Shown piece by piece: positions 29,453 through 37,779 of a DNA stretch of 64,000 nt. Numbering within the stretch: position 1 is the stretch's first letter; the number at the start of each line of letters is the position of its first letter. Position numbers and translations under genes: made by a program. Under the pieces are notes generated by a model that had not been told where the DNA came from, searched no databases, and saw only the letters and a program-made list of their open reading frames with translations. Origin of the DNA: Paraburkholderia sp. NMBU_R16 (GTDB lineage Bacteria; Pseudomonadota; Gammaproteobacteria; Burkholderiales; Burkholderiaceae); contig NZ_JAAAYE010000016.1 in assembly GCF_013282575.1 (NCBI RefSeq), positions 51,053-115,052 on the forward strand, in the 5' to 3' direction.

Positions 29453-31216
29453 TCATGCCACCGCCCGCTCGCCCGCGCGCTCGATGAAAAGCGTCCGGTT
29501 GTGGAAACCCGCGATGGACTCGCGATGCGCGACGCTGACGATCGCTGTTTTCGGCAGACGCTCATTGAGTAGCCGATAGACATGCGATTCGTTGTCGGGA
29601 TCGAGGGCGCTCGTTGCTTCGTCGAGGAACAGAAAATCAGGTTTGTGCAGCAGCACGCGTGCGGCCGCGAGCCGCTGCTGTTCGCCGGGCGAGAGCACGC
29701 GCGTCCAGTGCGCCGATTCGCCGAGGCGATCGCCGTAGCTTTCGAGCCGGCAACTGGCGAGTACCTCGCGGCAGGCTTCGTCGCTGAATGTGTCGGCCGA
29801 GGCCGGGTACGTGAGCGCGGCTTTCAGTGTGCCGATGGGCAGATAGCTTTGTTGCGGCAGGAACATCGTACGCGCGCCGACCGGTACGTCGATACTGCCC
29901 TCGCCGAAGGGCCACAGCCCCGCGAACGCGCGCAACAGCGTGCTCTTTCCTGCACCGGATGGGCCGCGCACGAGCCAGCGGGCGCCCGGCTCGACGACGA
30001 TGTCGCCGATCGCGGCGAGTGGCGTGCCGTTCGGCAAGGCCAGTTGGAGATCGTGCGTGGTCAGGGCATTCTCGTCGACATAGTGCAGATTGATGCCGCC
30101 ATGTTCGGTGCCGGGCGAGACCGATTCGCGCAGATGCGTGCTTTGAACGATGCGGCTGAATTCGCGCAACCGGTTGACCGTGGCGCGCCATTCGACGAGC
30201 GACGCGTAATTGTTGATGAACCACGAGAGGGAGCCGCTGACCGTGCCGAAAGCGTCCGCAATCTGCGTCAGCACGCCGAACGTGAACGCACCGGCGAAAT
30301 AGCGCGGCGACGCGACGATGTATGGAAAGATGATTGCCGCCTGCGTATAAAAATTGGTGACGAAATTCAGGCGCCGCGTGTACGTCATGATCCGCCACCA
30401 GTTGTCGCGGATCCGGGTGAAGACATTCTGTGCGTTGCTTTCTTCCGTACGAACGCCGTTGTACAACGCAATCTGCTCGGAGTTCTCGCGCACACGGATC
30501 AGTCCGAAACGAAAGTCGGCTTCGACACGCTGCTGCTGGTAGTTGATCGAAACCAGCGGGTGTCCGACCTTATGCATCACGTACGAACCGCCGATCGCAT
30601 AGATGGCGGCCATCCATACCATGTAGCCCGGTATGGTCCACGTCGAGCCGGCCAAATGGAAGCTCAGCGCGCCGCCGATCGTCCACAGGATGGTGATGAA
30701 CGAGAATAGCGTGACGACGGTCGACAGGAGTCCGAGCGACAACTCGAGCGTATTCGTGGCAAACGACTGGAGATCGTCACTGATCCGCTGGTCGGGGTTG
30801 TCGGCGAGCCGATCGCGTTCGATCCGGTAGAAGGCGAGTTCGCCGAGCCAGCCCTTCAGATAGCGGGTCGTCAGCCACTGCCGCCAGCGAAACTCGAGCA
30901 TCTGCCGCAAGTACGTACGATAGACGGCCAAGGTGATGAAGACGAAGGCCGCGACGGTGAACTGCATCAGCAGTGTCCAGAAGTGCGGGCCATCTTTGGC
31001 CACCAGCGCGTTGTTGAACTTCGCGTACCACTGGTTGATCCAGACGTTGAATCCGACGATCGTCAGGTTGATGACGATGATCGTCACCAACAAACCCCAT
31101 GCGGCTTTCCAATCCTCCGAGACCCAGTACGGTTTGATCAGCCCCCAAGCCGATGTCGAAGAGGGCGGGAGCGGCGTGTCGTCGCGCGAGGGTACGGGAT
31201 TGAGGGACGCATTCAT
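29453..31216 (-). CDS. SbmA/YddA-type ABC transporter, fused permease and ATPase
   Basis: A 587-aa inner-membrane protein. The N-terminal SbmA/BacA-like membrane domain (about 25-345) has the family signatures LEFRWRQWLTTRYL and NPDQRI. The ATPase domain has Walker A at 418-425 (Lys424), signature LSPGEQQR at 508-515 and Walker B with Asp532-Glu533. E. coli YddA is the nearest familiar relative. Family members move vitamin B12, bleomycin or antimicrobial peptides; the substrate here is not predictable. It converges with thpR and diverges from the thi operon. Confidence 0.9.
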   Translation of the reverse strand: MNASLNPVPSRDDTPLPPSSTSAWGLIKPYWVSEDWKAAWGLLVTIIVINLTIVGFNVWINQWYAKFNNALVAKDGPHFWTLLMQFTVAAFVFITLAVYRTYLRQMLEFRWRQWLTTRYLKGWLGELAFYRIERDRLADNPDQRISDDLQSFATNTLELSLGLLSTVVTLFSFITILWTIGGALSFHLAGSTWTIPGYMVWMAAIYAIGGSYVMHKVGHPLVSINYQQQRVEADFRFGLIRVRENSEQIALYNGVRTEESNAQNVFTRIRDNWWRIMTYTRRLNFVTNFYTQAAIIFPYIVASPRYFAGAFTFGVLTQIADAFGTVSGSLSWFINNYASLVEWRATVNRLREFSRIVQSTHLRESVSPGTEHGGINLHYVDENALTTHDLQLALPNGTPLAAIGDIVVEPGARWLVRGPSGAGKSTLLRAFAGLWPFGEGSIDVPVGARTMFLPQQSYLPIGTLKAALTYPASADTFSDEACREVLASCRLESYGDRLGESAHWTRVLSPGEQQRLAAARVLLHKPDFLFLDEATSALDPDNESHVYRLLNERLPKTAIVSVAHRESIAGFHNRTLFIERAGERAVA

Positions 31217-31544
31217 AGATTTTCCGAACGGTAACGGAGTAACGGAGTTTCCGGATCAGTTGCGCTAACCGACGGCAGGCGTACGTGCGTCGAGCATGCA
31301 CGGTACGCGGTTCGCCGCGGATTGTTGCGCGGAGCGCTTAAGCGAGTCTTAATCGACGGGTGTGGCGCGCGGTGCGTCGTGCGGTGCGTCACGGCGTGCG
31401 AACGCCTGCCTTGCGCCGATCGACTGCAGCGCGCCACGGCATGCCGCGATCGGACATTGTGCCAGAGAGCGGTGAGCGGACCTTTCGCGCAGCTTGGGCG
31501 CTCACAAAAAGGGCTCGCTCGCGGCACTGCGTCGCTGCGCCTCG
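31217..31544. other. Intergenic stretch without a recognised gene
   Basis: The region between the ABC transporter start and the thi promoter is GC-rich, with GTGCG-rich low-complexity sequence around 31365-31400 and a short tandem repeat (TAACGGAG twice, 31236-31251). Short open frames on both strands have no family features. The transporter promoter should lie here but I cannot place it. Confidence 0.5.
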
Positions 31545-31545
31545 T

Positions 31546-31575
31546 TTGCGGCCGCTCGCGCTTTTATGGTCTAAT
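31546..31575 (+). promoter_or_regulatory. Probable promoter of the thi operon
   Basis: TTGCGG (31546-31551), an 18-base spacer and TCTAAT (31570-31575). Transcription would start a few bases before the TPP riboswitch, which supports the placement. Confidence 0.45.
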
Positions 31576-31587
31576 GGGCGCGACGAA

Positions 31588-31697
31588 ACAGGGGTGCTTC
31601 GCTGGAAGTGGATAGGGTCCCGGTAGGTGGGACCGTTTCATGGCGAGGCTGAGAGAGACCCTTCGCACCCGATCCGGGTAATACCGGCGCGGGAAGT
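31588..31697 (+). promoter_or_regulatory. TPP riboswitch (THI element)
   Basis: The conserved thi-box parts occur in order: GGGGTGC (31591-31597), CTGAGAGAGACCC (31649-31661), ACCCGATCCGGGTAATACC (31667-31685) and GGCGCGGGAAG to 31696. A variable extra hairpin (GGGTCCCGGTAGGTGGGACC) sits before CTGAGA, as is common. It binds thiamine pyrophosphate and should repress thiOSGE. The 149 bases between it and the thiO start would hold the expression platform. Confidence 0.95.
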
Positions 31698-31845
31698 TTC
31701 AGGAATACGCTTTGGCGTGGGATGTCCGTATCGCGCATCTCTTTCTCCGCCGGAAGCATCGGACGCACCGATGCCGCCGGCCGGCCTCACCCGCCGGTTT
31801 CGTCCTTGGGTACGCGCAGTTCGTCGTACGGAAAGGATCGATCCG

Positions 31846-33048
31846 ATGACCGCTCAATCTTCAATCGTAGTTTCACCCATGCCCGATGTCGCCGTGCTCG
31901 GCGGCGGACTCGTGGGCCGGCTCGTGGCCTGGCAACTCGCGGGCGACGGATACCGCGTCGCGCTCTACGAGCGCGGCGACGCGGCGGGCACGGCTTCGGC
32001 GGCCTGGGTCGCCGCCGCCATGCTGGCGCCGTTGGCGGAAGCGGCGAGCGCGGAGCCGCTCATCGTCGAGCTCGGCCAAGCCTCGCTCGACGCATGGCCG
32101 CGGGTTCTCGCCGCGCTGCCGGCGCCCGTCTTCTTCCAGCGCAACGGCACACTCGTGGTCTGGCACCGCAACGACCGCGCCGAAGCGGCGCTGCTCGAGC
32201 GGCGCTTGCAGGCCAATGCGCCGGGCACGCTCGCGTCCGGCAGCCATGTGACGGCGCTCGATGCGGCGCAGCTCTCGGCAGCCGAGCCGGCGCTGGCCGG
32301 ACGGTTCGCTCAGGGTCTGTTGCTGCCCGACGAAGGCCAACTCGACAACCGCCAGACGCTCGCCGCACTGGCGGCGGGTCTTGCGGAGCGCGGGGTCGAC
32401 GCGCACTGGAATACGGTCGTCGACGATGAGTCGCGGCCGCCGGCGGGCGTGACGATCGATTGCCGGGGGCTTGGCGCGAAGGCAGTCTTGCCCTCGCTGC
32501 GCGGCATTCGCGGGGAGGTGGCGCGAGTCCATGCGCCCGGTATCGCACTGACACGGCCCGTTCGCATGCTGCATCCGCGCTATCCGATCTACATTGCGCC
32601 GAAAGAGCATGGCCTGTTCGTGATCGGCGCCACTGAAATCGAAGGCGAGGACCGCTCGCCGATGAGCGTACGCTCCGCGCTCGAGCTGCTGAGCGCGGCG
32701 TTCGCCGTGCATCCGGGTTTCGGCGAGGCGCGCATCCTCGAACTGAACACGCAGTGCCGTCCCACGCTGCCCGATCACCGCCCGTCGATCGTCTGGGACG
32801 GTGCCGCGACGCTCGCCGTCAACGGTCTTTACCGGCACGGCTACATGATCGCGCCCGAAGTGGCGGGCGCGGCGGCTGCGCTTGCCGCCGCGCTGCTGAC
32901 ACGCCGGATCGCCGATGCACAAGACTTTGCGCAGTGGCGCAGCGAAGCGCGCTGGGCACCGATGCTGCATCTGGCGGGCGAGCGCGCGCACGGCGCTTGC
33001 GAACTGGGCGCGATGACGCCCGCCTCATCGTGCAGTGTTCGGCGCTAA
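31846..33048 (+). CDS. thiO: Glycine oxidase ThiO
   Basis: FAD enzyme that oxidises glycine to iminoglycine (dehydroglycine) for building the thiazole ring of thiamine. It has 400 aa. The dinucleotide-binding fold is VAVLGGGLVGRLVAWQLA, followed by the DAO-family AAWVAAAMLAPLAEA segment and the C-terminal GLYRHGYMIAPEVA. GAAAGGA eight bases before ATG 31846 sets the start; the in-frame ATG at 31879 is a less supported alternative. It is first in the thiOSGE operon under the TPP riboswitch. Confidence 0.93.
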   Translation: MTAQSSIVVSPMPDVAVLGGGLVGRLVAWQLAGDGYRVALYERGDAAGTASAAWVAAAMLAPLAEAASAEPLIVELGQASLDAWPRVLAALPAPVFFQRNGTLVVWHRNDRAEAALLERRLQANAPGTLASGSHVTALDAAQLSAAEPALAGRFAQGLLLPDEGQLDNRQTLAALAAGLAERGVDAHWNTVVDDESRPPAGVTIDCRGLGAKAVLPSLRGIRGEVARVHAPGIALTRPVRMLHPRYPIYIAPKEHGLFVIGATEIEGEDRSPMSVRSALELLSAAFAVHPGFGEARILELNTQCRPTLPDHRPSIVWDGAATLAVNGLYRHGYMIAPEVAGAAAALAAALLTRRIADAQDFAQWRSEARWAPMLHLAGERAHGACELGAMTPASSCSVRR

Positions 33049-33100
33049 TCGGCACTGATGGCGCCGCGTCTTCGCGCCCGTGGCGGCGTTGCAAATCCTC

Positions 33101-33120
33101 GCGATGCCACCAGGCATCGC
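33101..33120 (+). other. Intercistronic hairpin thiO-thiS
   Basis: GCGATGCC, ACCA loop, GGCATCGC. A perfect 8-base stem in the 160-base gap between thiO and thiS, without a T-tract. Confidence 0.5.
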
Positions 33121-33208
33121 TGCGGTTTGCGCCTTGCCACGAGCACGAATACGCGGGCCCATAAGCACCGCTTAGCACCGAACACTACACAGCGAAATCA
33201 TTCGAATC

Positions 33209-33406
33209 ATGGAAATCCAGATCAATCAGAAGTCTCTTTCGCTTCCCGACGGCGCGACCGTGGCCGATGCGCTCGCCGCGTTCGGCGCGCGGCCGCCGTT
33301 CGCCGTGGCGCTCAACGGACAGTTCGTCGCACGCGCGCAGCATCCCGAGCGCGCGCTCAACGCCGGCGACAAGCTCGATATCGTTCATCCGGTCGCGGGC
33401 GGCTGA
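33209..33406 (+). CDS. thiS: Sulfur carrier protein ThiS
   Basis: A 65-aa ubiquitin-like protein ending in the Gly-Gly (HPVAGG) that is adenylated and thiocarboxylated to carry sulfur to ThiG. It has the family pattern LPDGATVADALAAF and VAVNG-like VALNGQFVAR. It lies between thiO and thiG, as expected for the thiazole-forming set. Confidence 0.95.
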   Translation: MEIQINQKSLSLPDGATVADALAAFGARPPFAVALNGQFVARAQHPERALNAGDKLDIVHPVAGG

Positions 33407-33451
33407 GCCGCTTTTACCGCCAACGCTTCCAACGTCTTGAGGATTTCCGCG

Positions 33452-34261
33452 ATGACTTCCGCTCCCGCTGCCGATTCGCTCACGCTCTACGGCACCCCCT
33501 TTGCCAGCCGCGTGCTGCTAGGTACGTCGCGCTATCCATCGCTGCGCGCGCTGTCCGATTCGATCGAGGCCGCGCGACCGGGCATGGTGACCGTGGCGCT
33601 GCGCCGCCAGATGCAGGCCGAGACGGCCGAGGCCGGCTTTTTCGATTTGCTCAAGCGCCACGCCGTGCCGCTGCTGCCGAATACAGCCGGCTGCCAGACT
33701 GTCGACGAAGCGGTGACGACGGCCCACATGGCCCGCGAGGTCTTCGAAACGGATTGGATCAAGCTCGAGGTGATCGGCGACGACTACACGCTGCAGCCCG
33801 ACCCGCTGGCACTGATCGAAGCCGCGGGCCGGCTCGTGAAGGACGGCTTCAAGGTGCTGCCGTACTGCACGGAGGACCTGGTCATCGCCCGGCGTCTGAT
33901 CGATGCGGGCTGCGAGGCGTTGATGCCGTGGGGCGCCCCGATCGGAACGGGCAAGGGCATCGTCAATCCTTATGGGCTCCGCACGCTGCGTCAGCGCCTG
34001 CAGGACGTGCCGCTCATCGTCGATGCGGGACTCGGCGTGCCGTCGCACGCGTGCCAGGTCATGGAATGGGGCTTCGACGGTGTGCTGCTCAATACCGCTG
34101 TCTCGCAGGCGACCGAGCCGGCCGTCATGGCGCGCGCATTCGCGATGGCCGCCGAGGCCGGGCGGGCTGCTTATCTCGCCGGTCCGATGGACGAGCGCGA
34201 TAGCGCGCAGGCGAGCACGCCGGTGGTCGGCATGCCGTTCTGGCACCAGGATCAAGGCTGA
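33452..34261 (+). CDS. thiG: Thiazole synthase ThiG
   Basis: Forms the thiazole phosphate of thiamine from 1-deoxyxylulose 5-phosphate, dehydroglycine and ThiS-thiocarboxylate. It has 269 aa with a TIM-barrel. The Schiff-base lysine is Lys104 in DWIKLEVIGD. PNTAGC, LPYCTEDLV, PWGAPIGTGKG and VDAGLGVPSHA are all family blocks. TGAGGA eight bases before ATG 33452 decides the start. thiE follows after 10 bases. Confidence 0.97.
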   Translation: MTSAPAADSLTLYGTPFASRVLLGTSRYPSLRALSDSIEAARPGMVTVALRRQMQAETAEAGFFDLLKRHAVPLLPNTAGCQTVDEAVTTAHMAREVFETDWIKLEVIGDDYTLQPDPLALIEAAGRLVKDGFKVLPYCTEDLVIARRLIDAGCEALMPWGAPIGTGKGIVNPYGLRTLRQRLQDVPLIVDAGLGVPSHACQVMEWGFDGVLLNTAVSQATEPAVMARAFAMAAEAGRAAYLAGPMDERDSAQASTPVVGMPFWHQDQG

Positions 34262-34271
34262 GGCATCGTAT

Positions 34272-35378
34272 ATGAGCCGTACGCTTGCGTTCGCGGATCG
34301 TGAAATCTTCTGGCCCCCCGCCGACGAACTGGTCGAAGCGGCCGAGCGTATCCGCGCCCGCCTCGGCGAATGGCCACGCGGGGAGGCACTCTGGCGGATC
34401 TGTCTGACGCCGCCCGATGCGCCCAGCGCGGGCGATTTGATCGTCGCCGCGATGGACGAAAGCGGCGCTGTGCCGGCCCAGTCCGCGTGGCTCGCTGCCG
34501 GCGCAGGGGTGATCGAAACGTCGGCCGATGGCGCCTGTTTAGTGTTGGGCGAGGCGCGCTATCCGCTCTCGGGCACCCTCGCCGAAGACTGGCTGGCCGC
34601 GCTGGCCAGCTTCCTCGATTGCGGCTTCGCACCGCACGACGCGCTTGTATTGGCCATGGCCTGGCGCGACGGCGACGAAACACGCGGCGATGATGCGTGG
34701 CCCGACCAACTCGACCGTTTTCCGCGCATTCGCACGCTGCCGTGCGCGCCGCCGCAGCGCTTCCCGGATTGCCCGTCGCGGCTCGGCCTGTATGCGATCG
34801 TGCCGAGTGCCGACTGGGTGGAGCGCGTCGCGGCCCTCGGTGTGCGCACCGTCCAGTTGCGGGTCAAGGATGTCGCACCGGCGCGGCTCGCCAATGAGAT
34901 CGCAAAGAGCGTCGAAGCGGGACGGCGTCACGGCGCGCGCGTTTTCATCAACGACTACTGGCGCGAGGCGATCGACGCGGGCGCGTACGGCGTGCATCTG
35001 GGGCAGGAGGATCTCGATACGGCCGAGCTGGGCGCCATCGCGGCGGCCGGTCTGCGGCTCGGCCTGTCGACGCACGGCTACTACGAAATACTGCGCGCGC
35101 TGCACTATGCGCCAAGCTACCTGGCCGTCGGCGCGGTTTTCCCGACGGCGACGAAGACCTTGCCGAGCGCGCCGCAGGGCCTTGCGCGGCTGGCGCGCTA
35201 CGCGCGGCTGATCGGCCAAAAGGTGCCCCTCGTGGCGATCGGCGGCATCACGCTCGACACACTTGCGGCCGTGCTGGAGACGGGCGTGGGCAGCGCGGCC
35301 GTCGTGAGCGCCGTGACGGGGGCGCCCGACCCGGCCGAGGCCGTGGCCGCGCTCGAGCGAATTTTTGCGGACCGGTGA
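34272..35378 (+). CDS. thiE: Thiamine-phosphate synthase ThiE with a long N-terminal extension
   Basis: Joins thiazole phosphate and HMP pyrophosphate into thiamine phosphate. The C-terminal ~200 residues are a complete ThiE barrel: LYAIVPS, QLRVKD, FINDYW, GVHLGQEDL, STHGYYE, VGAVFPTATKT and VAIGGI. The first ~165 residues are extra. Their later part (YPLSGTLAEDWLAALASFL and CGFAPHDALVLAMA) faintly recalls the C-terminus of ThiD kinases, but no kinase active site is seen. With 368 aa it is far longer than the ~210 of stand-alone ThiE. The function of the extension is unknown. Confidence 0.92.
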   Translation: MSRTLAFADREIFWPPADELVEAAERIRARLGEWPRGEALWRICLTPPDAPSAGDLIVAAMDESGAVPAQSAWLAAGAGVIETSADGACLVLGEARYPLSGTLAEDWLAALASFLDCGFAPHDALVLAMAWRDGDETRGDDAWPDQLDRFPRIRTLPCAPPQRFPDCPSRLGLYAIVPSADWVERVAALGVRTVQLRVKDVAPARLANEIAKSVEAGRRHGARVFINDYWREAIDAGAYGVHLGQEDLDTAELGAIAAAGLRLGLSTHGYYEILRALHYAPSYLAVGAVFPTATKTLPSAPQGLARLARYARLIGQKVPLVAIGGITLDTLAAVLETGVGSAAVVSAVTGAPDPAEAVAALERIFADR

Positions 35379-35430
35379 GAGTTTTGCACTTGGAAAGTTG
35401 GCTGTCACGGCAACGTTCTCGCTGAGGCCC

Positions 35431-35436
35431 TATAAT
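35431..35436 (+). promoter_or_regulatory. -10 element of the likely mla operon promoter
   Basis: A perfect TATAAT in the 89-base gap between thiE and mlaF, 32 bases before the GTG start. No good -35 hexamer is seen at standard spacing. It suggests the mla-his array has its own promoter rather than depending on the thi riboswitch. Confidence 0.55.
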
Positions 35437-35467
35437 TCCGCTTCCGCGTAAAAGGAGCCGCCGCTTC

Positions 35468-36295
35468 GTGCCGCCTACATCCGCTGAGCCCATTCTCGAG
35501 CTGCGTAACGTCGATTTCGGCTATGACGAGGATCGTCTCGTCCTTGCGAACCTGAACATGCGCTTCATGCGCGGCCAGGTGGTCGCCGTCATGGGCGGCT
35601 CGGGCTGCGGCAAGACGACCGTGCTGCGCCTGATCGGCGGGCTCGAGCGTGCCCGCCGGGGCGAGGTGCTGTTCCACGGGCGGGACATGGGCAAAGAGAG
35701 CCGGGAAGGGCTTTACGCCTTGCGCCGCAAGATGGGCATGCTGTTCCAATTCGGTGCGCTTTTCACCGATATGTCGGTGTTCGAAAACGTCGCGTTCGCG
35801 CTGCGCGAGCACACCGATCTGCCCGAAGCGTTGATTCGCGATCTGGTTCTCATGAAGCTCAACGCTGTGGGCCTGCGCGGCGCACGCGATCTCGCGCCAT
35901 CGCAGATTTCGGGCGGCATGGCGCGGCGCGTGGCGCTTGCGCGCGCAATCGCGCTGGATCCGGAGTTGATGATGTACGACGAGCCGTTCGCCGGCCTTGA
36001 CCCGATTTCGCTCGGCATCACGGCCAATCTCATCCGTACGTTGAACCGGGCGCTCGGTGCCACGTCGATTCTCGTGACGCACGATGTCCCCGAGTCGTTC
36101 GCCATTGCCGATTACGTCTACTTTCTGTCGAACGGCGCGGTGCTTGCCGAAGGCACGCCGGCCGAGTTGCGGGAATCGGTCGACCCCTCGGTGCGGCAGT
36201 TCATCGACGGTGCGCCCGACGGCCCGTTTCGCTTTCACTATCCGACGCAAACGCCGCTCGAAGCGGATTTCGGCCTCGGCGGAGGACGCGCATGA
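35468..36295 (+). CDS. mlaF: Phospholipid transport ATPase MlaF
   Basis: ATPase of the MlaFEDB complex, which moves phospholipids between the outer and inner membranes and keeps the outer leaflet as LPS. The protein is 275 aa, with Walker A at 43-50 (GGSGCGKT, Lys49), signature ISGGM, Walker B MMYDEPFAGLDP and the extended C-terminus typical of MlaF. AAGGAG ten bases before the GTG at 35468 supports that start. It overlaps mlaE by 4 bases. Confidence 0.94.
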   Translation: MPPTSAEPILELRNVDFGYDEDRLVLANLNMRFMRGQVVAVMGGSGCGKTTVLRLIGGLERARRGEVLFHGRDMGKESREGLYALRRKMGMLFQFGALFTDMSVFENVAFALREHTDLPEALIRDLVLMKLNAVGLRGARDLAPSQISGGMARRVALARAIALDPELMMYDEPFAGLDPISLGITANLIRTLNRALGATSILVTHDVPESFAIADYVYFLSNGAVLAEGTPAELRESVDPSVRQFIDGAPDGPFRFHYPTQTPLEADFGLGGGRA

Positions 36296-37068
36296 TCGGT
36301 GCAATCGGAACGTTGGGGCACTGGGTGCTCGCGGGCATCGCGCGCACCGGTTATGCAACCCGCATGTTCGTTCGCCTCGTGCTCGAGTTTTTCGCGCTCG
36401 TGCGCCGGCCCAACCTCGTCATCAAGCAGATTCTGTTCGTCGGCAATTATTCGCTCGTCATCATCGGGGTTTCCGGGCTCTTCGTCGGCTTCGTGCTGGG
36501 CCTGCAGGGCTACTACACGCTCAATCGCTATGGTTCCGAGCAGGCGCTCGGACTGCTCGTCGCGCTGTCGCTGGTGCGCGAACTGGGTCCCGTCGTTACG
36601 GCGCTGTTGTTTGCCGGGCGCGCGGGCACCTCGCTGACGGCGGAAATCGGTCTCATGAAGGCGGGTGAGCAGCTGACAGCGCTTGAAATGATGGCCATCG
36701 ATCCACTCGCGAACGTCGTTGCGCCGCGCATGTGGGCGGGCATCATCGCCATGCCGATACTCGCCGCGATCTTCAGCGCCGTCGGCATTTTCGGCGGCTA
36801 TGTCGTAGGTGTGCTGATGATCGGCGTCGATTCGGGCGCCTTCTGGTCGCAGATGCAAGGCGGGGTGGAGGTCTGGGCGGACGTCGGCAACGGCGTCATC
36901 AAAAGCGTGGTGTTCGGCTTCGCCGTCACATTCATCGCGCTTTTTCAAGGCTATGAGGCAAAAGCGACACCCGAAGGCGTCTCGCGGGCGACCACCCGTA
37001 CGGTCGTCTACGCCTCGCTCGCCGTACTCGGACTCGATTTTCTGCTGACAGCGTTGATGTTCAACTGA
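36292..37068 (+). CDS. mlaE: Phospholipid transport permease MlaE
   Basis: Membrane permease of the Mla complex. It has 258 aa and five to six hydrophobic segments with the MlaE-family blocks NYSLVIIGVSGLFVGFVLGL, VRELGPVVTALLFAGRAG and TAEIGLMKAGEQLTALEMMA. The ATG overlaps the mlaF stop (ATGA). Confidence 0.96.
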   Translation: MIGAIGTLGHWVLAGIARTGYATRMFVRLVLEFFALVRRPNLVIKQILFVGNYSLVIIGVSGLFVGFVLGLQGYYTLNRYGSEQALGLLVALSLVRELGPVVTALLFAGRAGTSLTAEIGLMKAGEQLTALEMMAIDPLANVVAPRMWAGIIAMPILAAIFSAVGIFGGYVVGVLMIGVDSGAFWSQMQGGVEVWADVGNGVIKSVVFGFAVTFIALFQGYEAKATPEGVSRATTRTVVYASLAVLGLDFLLTALMFN

Positions 37069-37133
37069 CGCAGTCCATATTGCACCGCTGGCGCAATTGG
37101 CGTCTGCGCGAGCGCGCTTCTTTTGGGATGACG

Positions 37134-37718
37134 ATGAAAAAGACTGTTCTCGACTTCTGGGTCGGTTTGTTCGTGGTGCTCGGTTTCATCGCGCTGCTGT
37201 TCCTGGCGCTGAAGGCCGGCAATATGAGTTCACTCTCGTTTCAGCCGACGTACCCCGTGAAGCTCAAATTCGACAATATCGGCGGGCTCAAGGTACGCGC
37301 GCCGGTGAAAAGCGCCGGTGTCGTCGTCGGGCGCGTGACGTCGATCGGCTTCGACACGAATACCTATCAGGCGCTCGTCACGATCGACATCGACAAGCAA
37401 TTCGCGTTTCCGAAGGACACGTCGGCGAAGATTCAGACAGCCGGTCTGCTCGGAGAGCAGTACCTCGGCCTCGAGCCGGGCGGCGATACCGAAATGCTGA
37501 AAGCCGGCGATACGATCACGATGACGCAATCGGCCATCGTGCTCGAGAATCTGATCGGCCAATTTCTCTATGGCAAGGCGGCCGATGCGGGCGGTGCCAA
37601 GACGGCACCTGCGCCGGCCGCGGCGCCTGCGGCAGCGCCTTCCTCCTTACCCGCAGCTCCCGCGGCATCGTCCGCCACGGCGCCGGCCAACGCCGCGGCG
37701 TCCGGAGCGGGCGGTTGA
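37134..37718 (+). CDS. mlaD: Phospholipid transport protein MlaD (MCE domain)
   Basis: Inner-membrane-anchored MCE protein whose hexamer forms the periplasmic lipid channel of the Mla complex. The protein is 194 aa, with one membrane span near the N-terminus (WVGLFVVLGFIALLFLAL), an MCE domain (VKLKFDNIGGLKVRAPVKSA to LLGEQYLGLEPGG), a helix (LENLIGQFLYG) and an Ala/Pro-rich tail. GGGA five bases before ATG 37134 favours it over 37128. Confidence 0.95.
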   Translation: MKKTVLDFWVGLFVVLGFIALLFLALKAGNMSSLSFQPTYPVKLKFDNIGGLKVRAPVKSAGVVVGRVTSIGFDTNTYQALVTIDIDKQFAFPKDTSAKIQTAGLLGEQYLGLEPGGDTEMLKAGDTITMTQSAIVLENLIGQFLYGKAADAGGAKTAPAPAAAPAAAPSSLPAAPAASSATAPANAAASGAGG

Positions 37719-37734
37719 CGCGAACCTTTGACGC

Positions 37735-37753
37735 GGGCGGCAATGTGCCGCCC
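37735..37753 (+). other. Intercistronic hairpin mlaD-mlaA
   Basis: GGGCGGCA, a 3-base loop, TGCCGCCC. A perfect 8-base stem 17 bases after the mlaD stop, without a T-tract. Confidence 0.5.
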
Positions 37754-37779
37754 GGCACCGATCATCACGGAGAACAATA

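Noticed and set aside
31722..32429. An open frame starting in the thi leader and overlapping thiO
   Set aside because: It is out of frame with thiO, has no ribosome site and no family features.
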